Shown: piece after piece, positions 23,281 to 36,499 of the stretch
Layout: every line of letters begins with the position of its first letter
Numbering within the stretch: position 1 is the stretch's first letter
Source: Diatrype stigma
Taxonomy: Eukaryota > Ascomycota > Sordariomycetes > Xylariales > Diatrypaceae
Assembly: GCA_022225965.2 (NCBI GenBank)
Contig: JAKJXP020000134.1
Coordinates: 37,325 to 101,324 of the forward strand
DNA length: 64,000 bases
Direction of reading: 5' to 3'
Program-made: the position numbers and the translations under genes
Notes under the pieces: generated by a model
What the model saw: only the letters and a program-made list of their open reading frames with translations
Databases searched by the model: none
Told to the model about the DNA's origin: nothing

Positions 23281-26200
23281 GATGGGGGCTCGCCGCCTGG
23301 TTGTTTCGTTGGTGCCTCGATCAGCTGGTAATGATCCTGGGGAAACGAGCTGGTCGGAGGGGGCGGGTGTATGTGTACGTAGATGGGAAGGGAAGGGAAA
23401 TGCGGAGGAAAGGGGGTAGGGGTAAGGAATAGGGGGTAACTACGAACAGGACCGGAGGCAGAGAAGCAAGAGACGGCCGGGATGGGAGGAAAGGAGAGCA
23501 ACAAAGAGATCAAACTAGCGCGGAGTTCTGTGCGTATCTCGGCCAGTCAGTCAGTTGGTCACGATATAGAGACGAGAGAAAGACATGGTTAGCATGAATG
23601 AAGTATTACTGCGCTTTATTGAGTTATATTATCTGTATAGCTAGCCAATTGGTCTTGAGGGCCTCGAAATAGGGGCTGGACCTGGTCGATTTACCTACAC
23701 TGCACACGCGGCAGTTCCATCACGCTCGGTTGCCCATTTGTCTGAAGCAAACGAAACAAAGGAATGAAAGGAGAGGCTGATGGACGGACGGATGTATAGA
23801 TGGGCGGTGGTGTCCTAAGACTGGCCGGTCGTAGAAGAGCTTATGCATACTGGATGAAATTTGTCGTGACTTCAAGATGTCGGTTATCACTGTAAGCGCT
23901 CGAGTCCGGTTATTTTCACTCGAGGATTTCCTGTATTTATATATGTACTAAGTATATCAATTACTACCTTTCTAGTGTCGAAAATGTTGTAATTTGGGGA
24001 CACTAAATGTCTTGGTGTTTTGAACCAGTCAACAGCATGAGACAATGCCTACCCTAGGTACATGTGTGTGTAACCCTAACCCCTATTTAGTCCTTGGACT
24101 TACTATGGATCCTCCCCGTCAGAACGTCCAGACATAACATGAATATGGTCTCCGGCACCACTCTGCATATAGATATATATATCGCTCCTCAAAATGCTTA
24201 ACTCGACGTTCCTCCCTGTATGAAATTCTGTCCGGGGCTCAATGCAACAGCGGCGTCGCTGGAAAAGCACGAGATCCAGTCAAGACCAGGACACAAACCA
24301 TCGTGACGAGCACGAAGAGGTCCAGTAGCGAGAGCCAGAGCTAGAACTTTCCCGAGATCTTCTACGAACACAGGTCTACGTCTGACTGGGAGAACGTTGA
24401 CCTCAACGCGGATAAGAAGACGTCAGCTTAGGGGGCAATAGGACCAGCATTACAAGCGACGAGGTGTCCTTCATCATCTCGCTATATCGTCCGCTTTGGT
24501 CTCCACTCCATGGCGTTTGGCCATGAACGTCCCGCGGCTTCCTATACGACACCAGGACGTTGAACAACACCAGCTACGTCTTGTTCTTTATCCGGGCCTG
24601 GCTCCGGGCTTAATCCCAGTACGAGGCGTAAGGGCAGTGTATGCTACAGTTACACGAAGTACGCGTGGAAGCGCAGTTATGAGGCTGGCGGGTAGCGTGG
24701 GAAGCAGTTCCAGCAGCGCCTGTTGCGTGATCAAGTACCTGTGGCACTCTACAACGTAGTCCAGCGTCTTAATGTTGGCCTCCAGTATCTCACAAAGACT
24801 CATGGCCTACCGAGTGTTGTCGTGGAGGGCAATGGCCGCCAGATTTCGTAGAGCGTAGGTGACCTTGTATGGCAGATAACTTAAAAATAATCGTCGAGAA
24901 CGGTAGGGAATGTACAGGGGGATTGCTCGGTCGTTGAACATCGGATGGAAAAAGGAACCCGGAGTTGTTGGACGCTTTCGATGAGCGTGTGAACAGGATG
25001 ACATCTCGCTCTTTGTGGAGTGATTAGGTATGTCGTTGGGATGGATTCTGAACGTTACGTTGTTGAAGTGTTGGACCAGGAATTGGGATGACGTAGCTAC
25101 AACTCGTGTATTAGAAACTGTCATCTTTGCTAAAGACCAACGTCATGTAATGAGAAATAGTTACGTATACCACTGCATTCCCCATCTCGGTTGATTTCAG
25201 ACATGAGGAAAAGAACCATGGTACTCCAAGTCGGCAAGTTGTGGCCACAGTGATGAGATGAAGTTGGATAAGTAAAGGACACAAAGCACTGGTGGAAGCA
25301 ATGTCATACTGATTCCAGGGGATATGTTGACAGTCGGGTAGAAACGGAACAGTGCAATGGATGACTACCTAGCTAACAGGGGAACCGAACCCTGAGAACA
25401 GCGCTCGCCCATGCCAATCGGTTGATGTTCGAAACATATCATTCTCCATTCCATAGCACCTATACTCTTTGTGAGCTGCAGGATACTTTTTTTTTTTTTT
25501 TTTTTTTTTGGTTTAAATAGAGTGTTGGAACCCGGTTCCCAAATGAAAAAACCACTATCCCAGGACAACCAACCCCAGATTCAGGGGTCACCTGACAAGG
25601 TACCTGCTTATCGAATCTTATGCCCCCCTGTAATCTTTAACCGTGTACAGCATAATCTACTGGATAAAAGCCGATATCGAAAGCGAGATCGAAGTCGAGT
25701 CGACTACAAAGAAACATTACTGTGCAAATGGCCTAGTAAGGAACAGAAACCCAACATGTTGGTTTGAACCCCTCCACCACCGCATGCTAAGACTCATGTG
25801 AAAATCAAAGAAACAATACTGAAGGTCAACACAGCGCAGCATAGTATACGACAAAAAGATTAGTACCGCAAGACTAACTACGTAGTTTCCCAGGAATGAA
25901 CGGCCAACATATTGCTTTTATCCAGCCATTCTGTACTAATACAAGAATTCAGCATAAAGAAATCGTACTAACGGCATGAACCAGCTTGAAATGTACCTAC
26001 CGGCAACATTCACATGAGACCAACGGGCTTGGTTGGCCTACCATGTAATTAACAGCAAGATCTTTGAACACAAAGGACCAAAACTTCATGATCTTCTATA
26101 TAAACCCGATGAAGTTGTAATACTGGCAAGAACGTTAAAGGATATGCATCAACTCAAGGAAACCCAACCGATAACCATCATCTTGAATGATATCTTTGAA

Positions 26201-26952
26201 CAGTTTTGCACACGTACCTACTCATCTCAATAGTAAGTTCACCAGAATACAAGGGGTCTTATGTAATTCTAACTGAATGCCTCCAGACTAGTGAAATGTG
26301 TCACTTTGCTGTTACTTTATACAGTTTGTGCGATTGCTGGTATGACGTACAGGTCACTCTGCACGACGGCGCCACTGGGATGTGCACCATGACGCCAAGA
26401 AGAACAGTCTGGAGGAGAGATACCTTCAATAATGTGTGCCGAGTGCACTCAGAATTATGGCCAGAACCGGAATGATACCTAGCACCGGAATAGATGAGGG
26501 GCTTCATCTTCATCGTACCGCCTTTCTTGGATAGGGAGATCTCAGGGCTAATTATTCTTCATCATCCATAACCGGGTCCTTATGGGACTTGTCCTTCCTT
26601 CTCAGCTACAAAAGCAATGATGTTCTTTACTTTATTTTACTTGGCGTTCTTCTTGTTTGTGGTTCGGCGTTCATAGTATATGTCCTCGAGGGATGCACGG
26701 CGGTCTGGGATACCCCTTTATCCCCTTAATCAAATCATGGCCTTATGGTTTCGGCTTCAGTTGGGGTTCTAAAGGTGGCTCATGATTCAGACAAGATAAT
26801 CCAAGATAGCATACTTTCATTAATTCTCTATTTTGCCTACTTCATTGATCTCCTCTCCCTCTGTTTTCTCCCCAGCTGGTGTTCCCCCCCCTTGACGTAC
26901 CTCGAACGGTTATAACCCCTCGACAATCTCTTCCAAACCATACCCGGCTCAC
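23281..26952. other. Gene-poor region with possible decayed coding sequence
   Basis: No intact gene is supported. On the - strand, 25124-24588 is a single reading frame interrupted by one in-frame TAG at 24807-24809. It could be a decayed gene or chance. A telomere-like TAACCCTAACCCC occurs near 24071. A T23 tract is at 25487-25509. Start of a more AT-neutral, lower-coding compartment that leads to the RIP island. Confidence 0.4.
25487..25509 (-). repeat. T23 homopolymer (possible poly-A tail on the minus strand)
   Basis: Twenty-three uninterrupted thymines. Read on the - strand this is A23, as left at the 3' end of a retroposed copy whose body would be 25510-25800. No clear target-site duplication was found, and no tRNA- or 5S-derived head could be assigned, so simple slippage is equally possible. 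Confidence 0.9.
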
Positions 26953-27767
26953 CTGGAAAGACCCAGCATGTTTGTATTGGTGCGTTCGATATTGTCCACC
27001 TCGACGAGGTGGAAGGCTAATTTCTCACCATCTTCCATCTTCGCTGTGAGCTTGAGAACCGGTAGTCGCTCTAGTTGCCCATTAGCGAGGTTATAGTTGA
27101 TGACAAATGCCAAGGCTCTGTGGTTCCCAGCGATGATGGGAGTGTTTGCCGTCACCCCGGGCCTTGGCCAGCAAATCATCCTTGGAGTTTGTCTCTCAAG
27201 TCCGGGTTGGGCACCAACGTCCACCAGAAACCAGACTAGGGTTTTCAGAGCTTTACGTGCGACACTGTAGATGCTGTCGGTGGGGCTGAACGAGGTTGCC
27301 GGCGGATCAATGGACTGGAGCAGGTCGAGACTAATCTCAACAAGGAGTCGGAAAGACGTTTGGCCTCCCGGGGGCGGTATGATGGTAAACGAAGGGATTG
27401 AAATGGGGAATGGTAATAATTGCAGGTCTCGGTAGGTGTAGATAGTAATCTCTGCTTGTGGGTTCGTTGAGTGTACTTGATTGGGGCGCACTTGTAATGT
27501 CCGAGGATGGGTTTTGCCGGGCAGAAGGTATATGGGAGTTATTGAACAGAATGAAGATTCATCTCTGGGTGCAATCTTATATTCGAGGGACGTGGTTCTC
27601 CATGTAAGTGGTTGAATTTGGGGTAGTGCACAATGCAGGCAACCAGGGACATCTAAGCCCCTTATTAGTTCTAAGTACTCAATTGTAGTCAGCCATGCAA
27701 ACCGGGGGTTAAGAGGAACATTGGGGGATGTGAGCGGATAGGACGGGAGCCGGCATTCTCCGGGACA
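26953..27767 (-). pseudogene. Long open frame lacking a start codon; 5'-truncated gene or 3' exon
   Basis: From about 27767 down to the TGA next to 26953 the frame is open for some 270 codons, but there is no ATG before the last third. The ORF call at 27491 relies on a GTG. The translation has coding-like composition (for example RDLQLLPFPISIPSFTIIPP and ALKTLVWFLVDVGAQPG), and I recognise no family. A CAG/CTAG acceptor-like site lies at its left edge near 27770, so it could be the terminal exon of a gene whose first exon lies in 27800-28050. Otherwise it is a 5'-truncated relic. Treat the extent as approximate. Confidence 0.4.
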
Positions 27768-28444
27768 GGGCTAGCTGATAGGTATTCCGGATTCTCGACA
27801 GCCCCGTTTGCAAGAAGCGGGAGTCCGGCCCCGTAAAAACACGGTGCTAGAGTACATTAGGCGGTTGGAACTCGGATGAGAAAGTGGGCCATGAAGACCG
27901 AGCCAAGCCGAATGCTTTGCATGCAATTCCCCGAATCAATGCGCCGCGACGGCGTGACCTCTCTTGTTTGGATTCCAAATCTACACTAGGAGGGCAAGTT
28001 GACTTTCCGGAGAAGATACTAAATGGGAAAGGAGTAGGAGCTACCATCAGAGTTATGGACGTCAGAGTTATCGATCTGTACTGCCGCGTTTTACAATAAA
28101 CCTAATGAGGTTCCTGACTGCGCCTACTTGCCGCTGTTGGCATCTAGAATCAAGATGCAAGAGAAGCTCCTGCCAACCAGACAGACTCTATGTAAGACAT
28201 CAACCTCATGTCTCAAGAAGGGTTTACTGGATTTCCCACCTCGCGTTGTACTTCGTTCCGATCATTCTACTATAAGCCTTTATCTTCATTCCCGAGCTCA
28301 TATCCCAAGATACTACATTCGCGCTCGCTATATTATTGCACATTCGTTATAAAACCGTCAAACTAAGATTTGCTAGTCTCAGCGTCCTTCCAGGGTTCCT
28401 AAAGTTCTGATAGCCATTCGCATTAGAGTTATTCACCACGCAGC
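27768..28444. other. Divergent spacer before the 2EXR gene
   Basis: May contain the missing first exon of the preceding - strand frame: an ATG-started 66-codon frame lies at 28047-27847. The + strand promoter of the 28445 gene includes TATATTATTGC near 28329. Nothing else is recognised. Confidence 0.4.
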
Positions 28445-29539
28445 ATGATGGACACCGACCACCTCGATCTGTGGAAAGGGAAAGACAAAGAGCCCCCTAA
28501 CCGATTTGCTTCGATCGACAGCGTGATATCCGAAATCTTTGACGTTCTGTCCGCAACTTTGGACGCAGTGATAGAGCTTGAACCCGCCTTGGACCAATCG
28601 GTCACCAACGCAGTGAAAGCGGTCGAAGATGTAGTCCAGTCACTAGGCTACCCGCCCGGGTCCCGCGACTCGAAATATGCCAGCCGAGACCCCGAAGACC
28701 TGATGCCGCGGGTCGCGATTCCCGGACTCGAGGCCTATATAGACTCGTCCATGTTCTTGGAGAAGAAAAACCTCGAGCGTGACCTTGCGGCCTTGATAGC
28801 ACGGCTCAAGCTGGCCCGCGAAGACCGAAGATTCACCTGTTTCAACGACCTGCCAACCCGCATTCGATGGAAGATCTGGAACTACGCCGTGATGGACGAG
28901 GCATTCAACAACTTCGTGGTCATGGACGTGTATATCCGGCAAATCATGCCGATGAGGAACCTCGTGTCGGCGCTGATGGGCACCACCAAAGAAAGCCGGG
29001 ACCGGGCGGAGAAGGTCTACAAATTCTCCATGGGCGTCTACAGTGTCGACAAGAAAAGCTACAACAACATACGGCGGGTTCTCGTCAACGACCGGGAAGG
29101 ACCCACGACGGGTGGCTATTATGGCCTCATCTGGCTCTGCCCCGGAGTCCAGACCTTCATCTACGGCCCGAGATACGCGCAAAACAAGTGGGTGGACGGG
29201 AAGACCTACTGCAATTTCATATCCTCGAGATACTCGGTCCAGAACCCGCCCAACCCCAACCACCCTCTCGAACCCGTGCCGCCGCAGAACCTTCTCGGCA
29301 TCACGGGCATAGCCGTCCCCGGCATGAAGGCCCACGGCGAGGTGGGGCGAAGGCTGTGGCCGAAGGAACCGGAGTTCGACAGGGGTGTGAAACTGTTCAG
29401 GCGCGCCAACGAGGGCACCCGGCTGAACGTGGCGCGCGCCAAGACGACGGCAGAAGTCCTCGCCGTGCTCGACGAACACGGCATCGCGGGCCTGGGGAGG
29501 TTCTGCAAGACGCCCGATGCTCTACAAGGCCCAGGGTAG
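28445..29539 (+). CDS. 2EXR-domain protein (F-box-like), 364 aa
   Basis: Single-exon frame of 364 aa. The segment at residues about 130-149 (FTCFNDLPTRIRWKIWNYAV) is the signature of the fungal 2EXR family, an F-box-like motif of the form F-x-x-F-x-x-L-P-x-x-(I/L)-R-x-x-I-W. It is followed by the usual variable, mixed region. This family is greatly expanded in Sordariomycetes and has no settled biochemical role. The N-terminal 120 residues look helical. An alternative start is the second Met. The gene ends only about 270 bases before the RIP island yet keeps normal GC content and no premature stop, so RIP has not leaked into it. Antisense frames in this interval are shadows. Confidence 0.8.
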   Translation: MMDTDHLDLWKGKDKEPPNRFASIDSVISEIFDVLSATLDAVIELEPALDQSVTNAVKAVEDVVQSLGYPPGSRDSKYASRDPEDLMPRVAIPGLEAYIDSSMFLEKKNLERDLAALIARLKLAREDRRFTCFNDLPTRIRWKIWNYAVMDEAFNNFVVMDVYIRQIMPMRNLVSALMGTTKESRDRAEKVYKFSMGVYSVDKKSYNNIRRVLVNDREGPTTGGYYGLIWLCPGVQTFIYGPRYAQNKWVDGKTYCNFISSRYSVQNPPNPNHPLEPVPPQNLLGITGIAVPGMKAHGEVGRRLWPKEPEFDRGVKLFRRANEGTRLNVARAKTTAEVLAVLDEHGIAGLGRFCKTPDALQGPG

Positions 29540-29806
29540 GTCCTGAAGGACGTGGCGGAGGGAATACTAGTCAGAGCCAATATGAGTGAGAGCCCAGCAC
29601 CAAATCAAGCGGTGGTGAGTGAGCCGCCGGATATCAATGAATGGTTATCAGGACAGCCGGCCGATCTTCCCGAACCTGCCCAGCGTATTTGATTCCAGCC
29701 GTGTTGTTGATTTTGTGCGATTCATGTTAGCACGATCGTTCGATGTCGTCGGGCTGTTATAGCGATTGTTTATTAGTCCTTTAGTTAAATGTTATTAGAT
29801 AATAAT
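29540..29806. other. Unmutated flank of the RIP island
   Basis: Ordinary-composition sequence between the 2EXR gene and the outer LTR. It ends in the target-site duplication ATAAT at 29802-29806. No gene is seen. Confidence 0.6.
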
Positions 29807-29942
29807 ATTGCGTGGCTAATGCCTTAATGGCATTACCTATACCTAAATAACCGCCTTTTAGTATTTCACCTGCTTAAATTCCTTTAAATCTATATCATTA
29901 GTTTTTTTCCTATAGTTACTTTTTACTTTGTACTTATAATAA
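29807..29942 (+). repeat. 5' LTR of the outer copia element
   Basis: 136 bp, aligned without gaps to 41832-41967. About 22 differences were counted by eye, all transitions. It is preceded by target duplication ATAAT. The exact edge is ambiguous by one or two A/T bases. Confidence 0.85.
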
Positions 29943-31639
29943 GTTATAAATCCCTTTATACGCTTTCGTTTATTTATAACGATTCGAATTTTTTTTATTA
30001 ATTCAATTTATTAAAAAGCAATTATATTCCTTTAAAAGGCGAAATTATTGCATTAAATACGAATACGCCTATAATTTTTAAAAACGAAATTATCGTTTTT
30101 TAAATCGATTATAATCGAAAAACAATACGAATAATTAAGTATTCGATTATTTAACCTTATATACGGATTTTTTACGAAAATACGAATCGATACATTATAT
30201 TTTCGTTAAATTTAAACGAATTTTATAATTTGAAATTCGGATATTATATATGCCCAAGTACGGATATTCGTATTAATTAAAGTATTATTTAATATAATAA
30301 ATTTTATAATAAAATCGCATTAATTATATACGATTCATATTAAGGAAAATATTCTCGATTGGACAGTATTAATTAAATTCTTATTTTTAAGATCTTTATA
30401 ATTTAATAAATTAATTAATCCATATTAAAATACATTTTATCCGTAAATTTTCCTTACGAATTTAAAAGGTAATAAGTTATTAGCAATAATTCCTATAAAT
30501 CGCTTTTATTATTTGCGAATAAATAAAGCCGCTTAATATAAAATTAATAAATTTAGCCTTTTTTTTTTAATAAATGCCGAAACTGATTCGACATTTTTTA
30601 CCGTATCGAAATAAACCATTACCGCATAATAATTAACGTTAAAAAATAAATAAAAAGGTTAATTAAAAAAAATTAATATTAAAAGTTAAAAAAATTAACC
30701 TAAGGAATATAAACTTTTTATCGTTTAATATTTTGCTATAATAAGATATCGCCGTTTTTCGATTTTTGCCGGGCCGATTATTATTTTAATTGCTTACTAA
30801 TAAAAGCTTCGCCGTATTTTGGTTTTTTATTAAGTCGAATTTTATTTTAATTGCTATTAATAAAAGCTTTATCGTTTTTTAATTATTTTTAAGTTTTACG
30901 ATAAGTAATAATTTCATTATTACTTTTTCAAAAGTGCTTCCCTTTAAGGATAAGGAAAACTTCCGGAATTAAAAGAAATCCGTTTTAAATAATGCCGAAT
31001 ATTGCGGCTTTAAATATTTTTATTAAAGGAATATCCCCAAATTAAAAAATAAAAATACCTTTTTGGCGGACCTTTTTTAAAAAAAGCAACGCATTTATGC
31101 GCATATTTTATTAACGTCCTTTATACGGCAGATAATACCGAAATTAAAGAATATAAGCTATAATCGAAAAAAAACAAAGAATCCGTTCGAAATTTTTATA
31201 CTTATTTATAAATTAATATTAACGGCTTCGGAACTTAATAAATACGTCCTAACTATTTAATAAATAAATATAACCTTAAAGGCTAACATAACCTTAAAGA
31301 ACTTTAACGTTTTATTCGTATAACGAACGAAAAAATTAAAATAATTCGAAATAAAGCAATCCGAAAACTTTTAATTATTCCTTTTAATGTTAAAAATTAA
31401 AAGCCGATATTTCGAATAATATTATATAATCGAATAAAAGGTTCTTTATAACGAATTAACATAAAAAGAATTCCAAGAAAAAATTTACCAATTAGCGATT
31501 TCCGAATTTATTAATATTAAGCTTATATTCTTAATTGCAGCGAATAAAATTACGGAAATAATAAATAATAACAATATTATTCCATAAAACTCCTAATTTA
31601 TTCGTAAATATTAATAAAAGCAAAATAAGTTATATTTTA

Positions 31640-32030
31640 CGTATAAGGAAATAAAGTATTACCTTTATTGTTTAAATTATAACGGATATTATTCGGATAA
31701 TACGAATAAATACTGAATACTTTATTTCGAATGCCGGCAAAAATGGATAAAAAATCGGCTAATAGCCGGAATTGCCTTTTTTTCGAATATACTATCGAAA
31801 GGAATATTAAATATAAAAACGGACTTAAGTATTACGGTATTACAATTTATCCGAAATATATTTATAAACGATTCGGAAATTAGCAAGTATATTTTTAACG
31901 ACCTTAAATGGTTTATATTATATAAACCGCTCGATAAATCCGAATTAATGGCATCGTTAAACGGCGGCGATACCAAATGCGTTAATATAAGCGTTATAAA
32001 TTATTAGATTTATATTAATATAAAGGGTAT
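31640..32030 (+). pseudogene. Relic gag end and aspartic protease of the outer copia element
   Basis: Around 31660-31740 the + strand preserves spacing reminiscent of a CCHC nucleocapsid knuckle. From about 31867 a short readable stretch follows the protease pattern of copia Pol (IFNDLKWF, KPLDKSELMASLNGGDT). The catalytic Asp-Ser/Thr-Gly region is altered. Stops and substitutions make it non-functional. Confidence 0.6.
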
Positions 32031-33058
32031 CGTTAAAATGATCCATAATAATGCCCGATATTTCCAGATTGCGCCTTATAATTTAATAAATTCGGAAGTT
32101 TTCCGAAATAACGGCATTATTTTTAATAAATACGGAAACCGTTTAATTAATAAAAAACCGGCAATAAATTTATTAATATATAATGAATATATAACGTTAA
32201 AGTTATTTTAATTATTTCCGTTTTTAATCTTTTATTTATATAAATAATATCTTTCGTAACGGTTAATTTCCATTAAATATATAAGAAATTCATATATATT
32301 AATTATAAACGCATATAAAAAACATATATTACTTAAAGGCTTATATTTCCGATGCCGAAGGATATAATTTATAAAATATGCTTACGAACGAAAATATAAC
32401 GGCAAATAAATAAGAAACAAATTATTCCTATAACTTGTTTTTTATAAGTTATATATTTCGATATATATAAAATAAAACCAATAGGTTTTATAAGATATAA
32501 ATATTCCGTTATATTAATTAATAGGCATACCGGTTTTAAATAAATTAAATTTACCCATAAAAAAAATCCATCGCTTAATTCAAAAATGAATAATCGAAAT
32601 TAAACGTTAAGGCGTATATAGAATTTAAATTTTTTAATCCGATAAAAAATGGGAATTTATCGATATTAATAATAATATAAACGAATTCTTAAATTAAAGG
32701 GATATATAATAATAAAAAACAATTTTTTATATATCGGAATAAAACTTATACGGAAAAAATAAAATAAAGCTTATTATTATTCCCTTTCATTTAATAATAA
32801 ATTAAGCTGGATTGTTTCATTTTTTATGGCCGTATATCGAGAAATGTATTATAAAGCTAATAAATATATTTCCATTTCGCCATAATAAACATAATAAATG
32901 CTTTTAAACCAAATTAATTCGAAATTTAAATATTTTCATATAAAAAAAGCTTAATGATTTGTTTATTTTTAAAACTTAAGGATTTTTCGGGTATATATAC
33001 GATAAAAAGGTTATATAAAGTTATAAAATGGCTTTACGAATTTTTAAGGCATACTTAA

Positions 33059-33243
33059 TAATGGTTATATTCCAACGCGCTGACACGCGTTGCCATTATA
33101 TAAGCAAGCTAGTCCTATATAATTGCAGGCTTCCGCCAGCAGTTCTTCAAATAAACTTCTTCCTATTTTAAATATTTTAATATATAACCGTTTTATTTAA
33201 TTATTATTTGCTTTCTTTAATTATACGTACGTATTTATTAACA
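33059..33243 (+). repeat. 5' LTR of the inner copia element
   Basis: 185 bp, ends ...TTAACA, gapless alignment to 38998-39182. About 22 differences counted by eye, all transitions. Preceded by CTTAA. Confidence 0.92.
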
Positions 33244-36200
33244 TTAATTAATATTGCTAAATATTAATAATATAAATTAACAAAATAAAAAAGTTATTAT
33301 TACGATATTAAAAATATCGTAATAATATTATAATTCCTTTTTACTTTTATATACCTATATTTCGAATTCCATCCTTATTATTATTTTTATTAACAGCCAT
33401 ATCGAAATATAAATAAGCCGAAACCTCGGCTTAAAATGTTACCAGCAATATACGGACAGGCCTTTTTGGCAATTCTTTAAAAATCGACCCTATTACTTTA
33501 AAAATTTAAGCATGGCTGCTTAAATTAATTTCTATTATTACGAATCGCTTATTAGCGATGCTTAACTATTTTAATCCAATAGTAATTAACTAAAAAGAAT
33601 TCGACCCGAATATAATAAACTACCGTCAAAAATTAATATAGGTATTAATAATACTGGCCGATTTCGAAAATATAAATTCGAACATTCTTAACGTCCAAAT
33701 ATCCGAAAAAACGTTCGAAAATTACCAGGGCCGATTATAAGGCTTTATAATAAGAAACTTTAAAATAATGCCATCCCTATTACGAATTAATTTAAAAAAT
33801 GCATTTATGCAATAAAGGATTTACGTTAATAAGAATAACGCTAAATTTAATAAGGCTTTCGCCAATTTCGTTATTACGAAAATATTTCCTATTTGGAACA
33901 TAAAGAAATTAAAAACAACCAAAGCCAAATAGCTTAACGTATTAGCATAAAAAACGCTAATAATCGAAACCGATTAAGAAATTATGTATTTCCCGAAACG
34001 CCCCCAGAATTAAATCCGCTTCCGGTTATTATATATACCAATAAACGAACCGCTTAATTTTTCCTTATTTCATAATCCGCTTTTATCGCGCCGCCTTATA
34101 TTTTAGATCCAATTTTAATTCGATTCGAGCCAATAGCCCCCTTTTAAAGCTTTCGGTATCCAAGGCCTTTAAGAATTATTAATTGGGTTTAAAAAAAACT
34201 TTAACCATTCGAACCAACGCTTTAATTTTCGTATTAACTAACGCCCAAATTTATGCGTCGATTTTCGCCTTAATTTTTATTTTAACCAATAATAACCGCT
34301 TTTACCGCTTTAAAAATATTATAGCTAATTATTTCCGAAATACTTAATTTAACCAAAATATTTTTTAATAGGATTTTTCCCGTATTTTAATTATTTATAT
34401 ATAAATTATAATACGGCATATAATTTATAAGCCTTTTATATATTAAAGTAAAAAAATCCGTATATATCGCCGTATTTAACGGTTAAAGCGAACGATTTAA
34501 TTAAAAAAACTATGCCCTTTTTAAAATAATCCCAAATTAAATTCTTATCCGACCAATAACCAAATCCCCCTTCCGGACGCCTAAACGGAAAATAAGGGCC
34601 ATCCGGTTTTTTAAGTTTCCTAGAACCACCAAAAAGCTCCGGTTCCTTTTTTCCGATAGCATTATCGCTTACGCCAAAATTAATTTCCATATCGATCGAT
34701 AATTAAATTTAATTAACATATTATAACATTCCGCCGGCACGAATTTAAAATAAAATATATCCATTAACCATTATCGGATATTTCAAAAAGGCCTAAAATA
34801 AAAAAAACAACTATATAAGAAAAATATATAACATTTTCGAAAATAAGTTTAGATTTCTTTTAAATATTTATTACATTACGGATATCCGTTAAATCCAATT
34901 TTATGCCGTATTTTTAATTATTTTATTAAAACGAATTGTTATTTATTTTTTATATAATATATTCCGTTATTAATATTTTACCGATATATATTTCGTTATG
35001 GAACGTTATTTTAATACGGAATAAAATAAGGTTTAATATTATCTTAATTAAATTTCGATTATTTTTTTCGAAATTAAGGCTAATAAAAATAATTAAAATA
35101 AATTAAATTTAAAAATGTTTTAAATCATATTCGATAAACTTTCTTTATATCAAAAAGCATTAAAACCCGATTTTAAAAGGAAATAATAATTTATTGCCGC
35201 AATTTATCGTATATGCTGTAACGTATCTTAATTTTAATACGTCTTTTTCGAACCTTTTATTAGATTTAAGGATATAATTAATAAGTTCCGTATATTTATC
35301 GGCATTTATAAAAATCTTAAGAATATATTGCGGCAATATTTAATTAATAAAAATAATAATAACGACGACAATAAAAAACCTAGCTAATATTACGTCGACC
35401 GCAAATATTATCGCAATAATCGAAAAAGCCGATATAATAATAACAAACGCTTAATCCGTATATAAAAACGTAAATATTAAATATATAAAAAAAAAGGTTA
35501 TTAATTTATTAAGCATACCGAGAAAAAGCAAAAAAACGTTCGTATTTAATAAAGGAACCGTAAAAAAGGCCAAAAAAATAATTATGTTACCTTTTTAGCC
35601 GAATACGAAAAAATTAATAATACGAAATTAAAGTTTAATAAGGAATATAATAATATTTTTTCGGACCATAAATTTAACGATAACCAATAAATAACCGCCA
35701 TATGCCTTTTCGATTAAGCCTTTTATTATCGCATAGCTACGTTTTTTTTTATTAAGTAACCTAAATTCGATATTATCTTTATTTTTAACCGATACGCAAA
35801 GCATATTTTCTAAGAAATTATGCCAAATATAAATATAATACGAATTTTGATTACTAGTAAAGGCCAATATTTTGCCTTAATTAAAGAATTTTCCGACCGC
35901 TTTATGTTACTTAATAAGAATTGCGCCGAAAAAGCTAACATTCGCTTTAAAAACGAATTATTTATGAAATTATTCGGAATAATTACCGTCGACATATCTT
36001 TTAAATAAATTAATTTCTATATAATAAAAACCGATATTTCGTTTTTATTATTATTTAAAAATATAAACCAATTTGGCGTATACCTTAATAATGTTATTAA
36101 TTAATTAATTTATAAAAATAATATTACGGTTCTTATTAATCGAAAATAAAAACATTTATAATTTTATTTTAATAATGCAATTTTTCTTACGGAAATAAAG

Positions 36201-36499
36201 CTGCGCCGTTTATATATTCGCTTTGGCTATTTTTTCGTTGCCAAGCTTTAAAACCTATTGGAAAAAATAAAATACGATATTAACCCAAAGAATATTAAGA
36301 AAATTAATAAGTTCTATTATTATTATTAAGTTAAAAAAAAGCCCCTTAACGATTTAAGTTTACCTTAAAAAATCCGGACTTAAATTTTAATTACGAGGTT
36401 ATCGTTAATGTTATATATTTCGATAAACGTTTCGTTTTTTATATTATCGATACGGCTATAAGTTTTTAAATAATACGATTTATAATTGGTATATTAATA

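Noticed and set aside
25400..25800. tRNA or tRNA-derived SINE head near box-B-like GGTTCAAACC (minus strand, about 25755)
   Set aside because: A matching box A at proper spacing and a cloverleaf could not be built; no target duplication.
29206..29580. Antisense frames over the 2EXR gene
   Set aside because: Shadows; the sense frame carries the 2EXR signature.
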